Positions 52,801 to 58,800 of a stretch of DNA of 64,000 nt are shown here, in pieces. The first letter of the stretch is position 1, and each line of letters begins with the position of its first letter. A program made the translations under genes and the position numbers. Under the pieces are notes generated by a model. The model did not search any database and was not told the origin of the DNA. It saw only the letters and a list, made by a program, of their open reading frames with translations. Origin of the DNA: Rugalucina vietnamica (taxonomy: Eukaryota; Mollusca; Bivalvia; Lucinida; Lucinidae); NCBI GenBank assembly GCA_964017185.1, contig OZ024869.1, positions 8,330,501 to 8,394,500 of the forward strand, given 5' to 3'.

Positions 52801-55800
52801 GCGTATATTAATGCGAAGTCATCAACAGCGAAATAACCGTTTTCACATGTTATTAACCTTATACACGAATTAGGGTATATCAATTGTCGCATAACTAATT
52901 TAAAATAAAAATGAACAATATGTTTACCCGCTTTAGGACTTAATTATGCAGAAACAAACAAAATAAGATTCTACAGCTTGCAACGTCATTGGAAAATCAA
53001 AACAAAACGACGCTAAGAGCTATGCATACACTAAACGCCGACATTGCGCAAACAGTGTTCTCATAAACAATAGGAATTTCATTATGATTGCGCCTTTTCC
53101 TGATCATTACCCACTTGAATCGTTCTAATTTGATCACTCTTGATCGGTACAGCTAATAAAAGTTAGCCTAAAACTTTTCATGGCTTATACGGTTTAGCTC
53201 CAGCAAGCATTTTTGTTTAAATTAGGGTTAAAACAAGAGCTACCAAGCTTTAAAGGAGAACGTTCAACGACAATACCTTTTAAACTCAAGGTCTGATCTA
53301 AGAAACATTTTGGTGCAAATTTTGTTCAAATTGGTCAAGGATTAAGTGAGATATTGTGATTTGAAGTTTTGGAACGAAGTGAATATTTAATTAGAAAATT
53401 GTAAAACCATAAACAATGAATAAATTCTATATTTCAAATTTTTTTTATGGAGGTATACGTCCTAAATTGATAGTAAATCAATAGTACAAAGCAGTGTAAC
53501 AAAAATTAACAGAAAAATATTAATAAGGTTTCATTATTATTAATTATGCATATTTAAGTAGAACTTTATGACGGCATTAAGCCTAATGAATATCCAAGAT
53601 GGCCGCATCTTTTAACAGAAATTAATGTATATTCAAACCAACACAACTTTCTCAATATCCATCTGATTTTAATAAAACTCGTACCAAATTGTTAAGAGAG
53701 GCACCTACTTTCATTTAAGATGCATTGTGTTTTAACCTTGCCTTTCCCTTTAAGAGTCCATGGTTTGAACAAAATGAGAATAAAAGATGCAAAGAGTGTG
53801 TGTCTGGGGTCGTTGAAGTGTACTCAAAATATTTTAAACATCTAAAGCAAATACCAAAGTGAGGGTAAAAAAAGGTGCAATTTTAAAGTGACTTAAAATA
53901 TGACCCCCACCTGGTTGATGGCTAATGTTTGAAGCACAGTTTTTGCCCATTGTTCAAAAGTGTGATCGACTAGCATATCTATGAAATGGAATCCATAAAA
54001 TTTTGTTAATTCTTATGAGCTTTATGGAAAATTGGTTAATGGCATCATTACGTTTCTAATTTTGTCGGGTATAGTAAATAAAGAAATGAAGAAAGAAAAA
54101 GGTATTCAACATGAAACATTTAAAAGACTATTGATGGATATGAGTGGTAAAGAGTCACACAGTTTGTATGATCTAGTACTTTCTGAACTAGCGATAACAT
54201 GGCTATGTCCGTCATTGTATTGGACCTAATCAATTTTAGAGAGCCAAAATTCATCTACTTAAAATTTAATATTAAACTGACAGAAAATAAGAACACAATT
54301 TGTTTGTGTGGAAGGAATCAATTTGGTTTGCTGTGTACATGGTATCTAGCAAAGTAATCTGCTCGTAAAATTGCAGAATTTGGTTTTATCCGTTATGAAA
54401 AAAACTTCCCACGTTTTTATAATACCACAGCAGTATGTAATGAATTTCAATGTAATGATTAACATTTAATATTTAAGATATTGAAGGAAATAAAGCTTAT
54501 GTGTGTAGGGTAACAGCGTATTTTAAGTGAATAATTGAAGTGTTTGAAACACTGGCCAGGTGAAATGCCACAAACAATGGCTCAAATTCTTCCAAATAGG
54601 GTTGTCCATGGAATGCACTAGGTGGCATAAAAATCAACAGGCATATCTTGAAATTATTTGGAAAGAAAACAAAACTGATGACGTCATTTGTTTACGTTTT
54701 GGTGTATATGGAAACATTTGCGGTCACATGATTCCCAGCAGTGATACTGGTTAAACAAAACCATAGTCAGTCTGACGAGTCGTTATCTTGTACACAGGAA
54801 TGTATGTTACCGACAATGCAGATACACTATTAAGGAAGACACCAACATTATTATGTTGTTTACAACGTCATGTCTTGTGTGCGTCTCTTTTCTACTCATA
54901 AAACACGGTCCTCGTGTGAAATCAAAGTGGAGAGGGCGGCCATATATGATGCATTTCTACATGTATATACATGTATCTGTTGTGGTCCTAGTTGTTTAAT
55001 GTTTTGGTGTTGATTTTTTGTGCTGTTTGCACTTTATGTATGTTTTAATATATTTAGTAAAGTGCTTGTAACTGAATGGCCACCTATTGAGAAATAGTTG
55101 CTCTCTCGACTTTGTATGAGTACCTTATTGTCAACTAAGTTTTTCCAACCTCGGTTTTCGGAGTGTGACACGCTCTAATTGCGCCATTTCCTGACAATTG
55201 CTTACTTTTACATTGTACTTTGTTATTCAGATTTTGTTATATTTTTCAGGTGCTGGATAAAACATGCCGGTGGTTATGAATGGATATTGTATACTCCTAA
55301 CTTATTGTGTATTCTGGTAAGCAGAGATTCGTAATCGGTTACACTTTCATATACATGGATATTTGCAAGACAATTAAAGGTTTTAGGAAATAAGTTTTGT
55401 AAAACAAACCAATAAACAAACAAATAAAGGGACATGGGTTGACAGAGTATTTATGGATACTGGGATATGAATTTTGATTCGATTCCATTTGCCAGAATCT
55501 GAAACTGGATGTGGGACACTTTTTATAAACAATTAAGGATTATGGGGCAGACATTTGGGTAGAAATACATGTATTAATGTATTAATGATTACACGCATCG
55601 CATCGAAAAGGAAAGAAAAACAGGTTTATTCTTCCAACCCGGAAAACCTGGAAAACCTAGATTTCTGTAACAGATTTCTCTTACTCCATTTAATTCTAAA
55701 AGATGGTGAACTTTGATACATAAATGAATCATTTTCCAATATCTTTCTGTGTTTCAGATAAACTTTGTATTTCTATTGTGCATTCTACGAATATTGTTGA

Positions 55801-58800
55801 CACAGCTTCATCAACACCCTAATGAACCCAGTAATTATAGGTAAAGCCAAAATTAAAATTTTGTTTTGACCATAAAAATTTCTCCAATCCCTAAAATCTT
55901 ATAAAAAAGTTTTCTGACTTTATTTATTTTTCACTTTCAAGTACAGAGAAGTAAATGTTTTAAGTTTGAGAAAGAAAAAAGTTGTCTAAAACGTTCAATA
56001 ATATCCTTACATAATTTATCGTTAAGTTTAGCTATATTTGTGCAATCAGTTCTAGTTATATTCGAATAATTCACAACAAACTTCAGCGGGTATGAAATAT
56101 GAGAAATTAAAAAGAAAATATTCTCCGTACAACCAACCCATGCATGAGGAACAGGACCGTAAAGGGGGAACAAAACTATTTTAAGGATAACTTCAGGACA
56201 TAAATATTTTAAGCCATTTACCCTTTTTTAAACACTTTCGTTGATGGTCTATATCGCCCTTTACCTGTTAAAATAATTGATTGGTAGGTTAAGCTTTGTG
56301 GCGGTATGAGATTTGCTTAGAAGAAACAACGTCCATTAACCGTTGACATTCTGTTACTTACTGGCTTCAAGCTTACGCTTACCTTATATATGTTTTCAAA
56401 TTTTTCAAGTTTGGGTAACTGAGTGGCCGCCTATTGGGAAATAGCTGCTCACTCAGCATACGATATGTTTTCTTAATATAAGTACCTATTTGTCAATTTG
56501 GTTTTTTCCCGCCTCGGGTTTTTAAAGTGAGAGTTTCTTTCTGATTGCTCTTTTTCCTGATCATTGCATACTTGTACATTTTTACGTTAAATGTCGAGTT
56601 TTCGTAATGTTTCTTCTTTTTTCATAGACGAGCACTGAAAGCGACGTTTGTTCTCATACCATTGTTTGGGCTTCAGCTATTTCTCGTCATATATAGACCA
56701 ATAGGAAATGGTTTTCAGGGAATCTATGAAGTCATCTCTACAATCATCATAAACTCACAGGTATACCGTTATTTATATCTATCATATTATTTTACTTATT
56801 GAAAATCATCCCTTACATTATGAATTTTGCAGGATTATTATTAATTATTATTTTAATATTTATATGTTCTGTTATATTTCAAGTGTGATCTATGAATTAA
56901 TTTTGAGCTATATCTTTCTTTGAATGATTCTTGTGGTATGTGAGATGTGAGAGAAATATCAATTTATATATGTTTGCACTTTGAAATTTTGTCTTAAACA
57001 GACACAAAATCTGACACTTATGTTTGGTCTGTTGATTTCTTTTTTTTAATTTGGATTCTTAAAACATGTTTAATTTTCTTGCCTTTCTGGTCACCCTAAT
57101 GGAAAATTAATGGCTTGTAATCATTGAAAATAGACAAAGCCAGCTATAATAGACTGAGTAGACTGCAGTGATTTTATCGCCTTTCTGTCTGGTAGTCAGC
57201 TTACAAAGGATAAAATTAAGACCCTCCTACAATAAAACCCTCTTTTGGTTTGAAAGGACAGGGAGACTCTTATACATCAATCATCGTGACTCACACCGTG
57301 CCCTGTTTCATAATAAAATACTGGTATTTGTTTCTATCTGTCCGTGTAAATATACACTCCTACAGCTGTATACACCACTTTGATTAACTACTTTTATACA
57401 TTTACCTTATTTTTAGCAAAATTAAGAACGTATATATCAAAATGTTTTAGTTGAAAATTTTCACAGTCAAAAACAAATCGCTATTCGTTGCATAGGCATG
57501 TCATCACGCAAAACCCCACATTTATGTAACCCCAAAGTTATGTATGTATTGTAAAACTGGGGTATACAGTGGTGTACCTATTTTTCTTATTCTTGACCCA
57601 AAACAAAGATTGTGGATACTTGATCTAACATGTACCAACATGTACCAACAATCTCCGTTTCGAGCAAAATTACAGAAAATTTTGGAATTTTTCAACTAAA
57701 AATTTTCAATGTGCACAGCTCTAAAATGCTCTGTAAATAATTATTACATGGTCATGTTTTCGTCAACAACTAGCGTAGCCAGTCATCGTTGTTTGCAAAG
57801 AGCAAGTACATGCTCATTTTGACAATGGATGTGTGTGCACCAGTGTATAGCGATTCGCGTGCACTTGTATTTACAATGGGAGACTTTTATAACACTTAGT
57901 GTTTTAGTGGTGGAACACCCGTAAAAATATCACTCCGCCATACCCCACAAAATTGGTGCATTTAAAAATTTCATCCGCACATGTTTGATGCTGAATAGTG
58001 AGAACATTTCCTACATTCTGTGTAAAATCTCGCATTTGCTACAAAATATCGCCATAATACGACATGTTAGTGCGCAAATCACCACGCCAAAACGGACTAT
58101 ATCTCATCAGTATGTACACTACCTCTTACTAAAATTCAGACCATTCTAGAGTGTAAAATCCTCCCATGGGTATATTGTAAAATGAAATACCCGATGCTCA
58201 GTCCCCCTCGGTAGTGACACCTTTGGGTAGTGGTGGGACTGGGCTATCAAGTTAGAGAAGACTTTTTGATCGTGCAATGTTGGGTACTAGCTGTGGGAGT
58301 GTCACAATTTGAAGAAATTTGCATTGCGGCCTATGTGAGATTTTTTTAGTTATAGTCGAGTCCAATATGTATAATAAATAATAAGGCTCCGTTTTTATAT
58401 GACGATAACAACTTTAATCAATATTGATGTACTCTAGCACCTGGGAAAGTGTTGCCTATTGAAATAAGTGGTTATAGTCTATTTCATTTGTTTATAACGG
58501 TTTTCATCAAAATTTAAAAAAAAATATTTTCCGTTTGGGCTTCATTGATATATGTTTGCTTATTATTGTTGAAATTCCAGGCCATTGTTTACATTCACAT
58601 TTATTTTGTTTTCAGGGAGGAATGATTGCCATTGTTTTATGTTACTGCAACGGAGAAGTAAGTTTGATAATCCTAAATTTTCTCCTTTATATATATACTT
58701 TTCTTAAAGATGTTGAACCGGAAGATTTTAATTGGACTACACTTGTTAGAAAAGAAAGGCGAGGTGTAAATATATAGGCATTCTCAATTCCGGCTGCGTT

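Larger units (their letters stand above)
48362..54743. other. possible 6.4-kb composite bounded by inverted CACTGCTGGGAATCAYGTGA
   Basis: CACTGCTGGGAATCACGTGA at 48362 is mirrored by TCACATGATTCCCAGCAGTG at 54724-54743, and similarity continues inward over GCAATGTTT and GTAAACAA. The interval contains several unrelated repeats and no transposase. It may be a large element filled by later insertions, or two copies of a short one. Confidence 0.35.
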
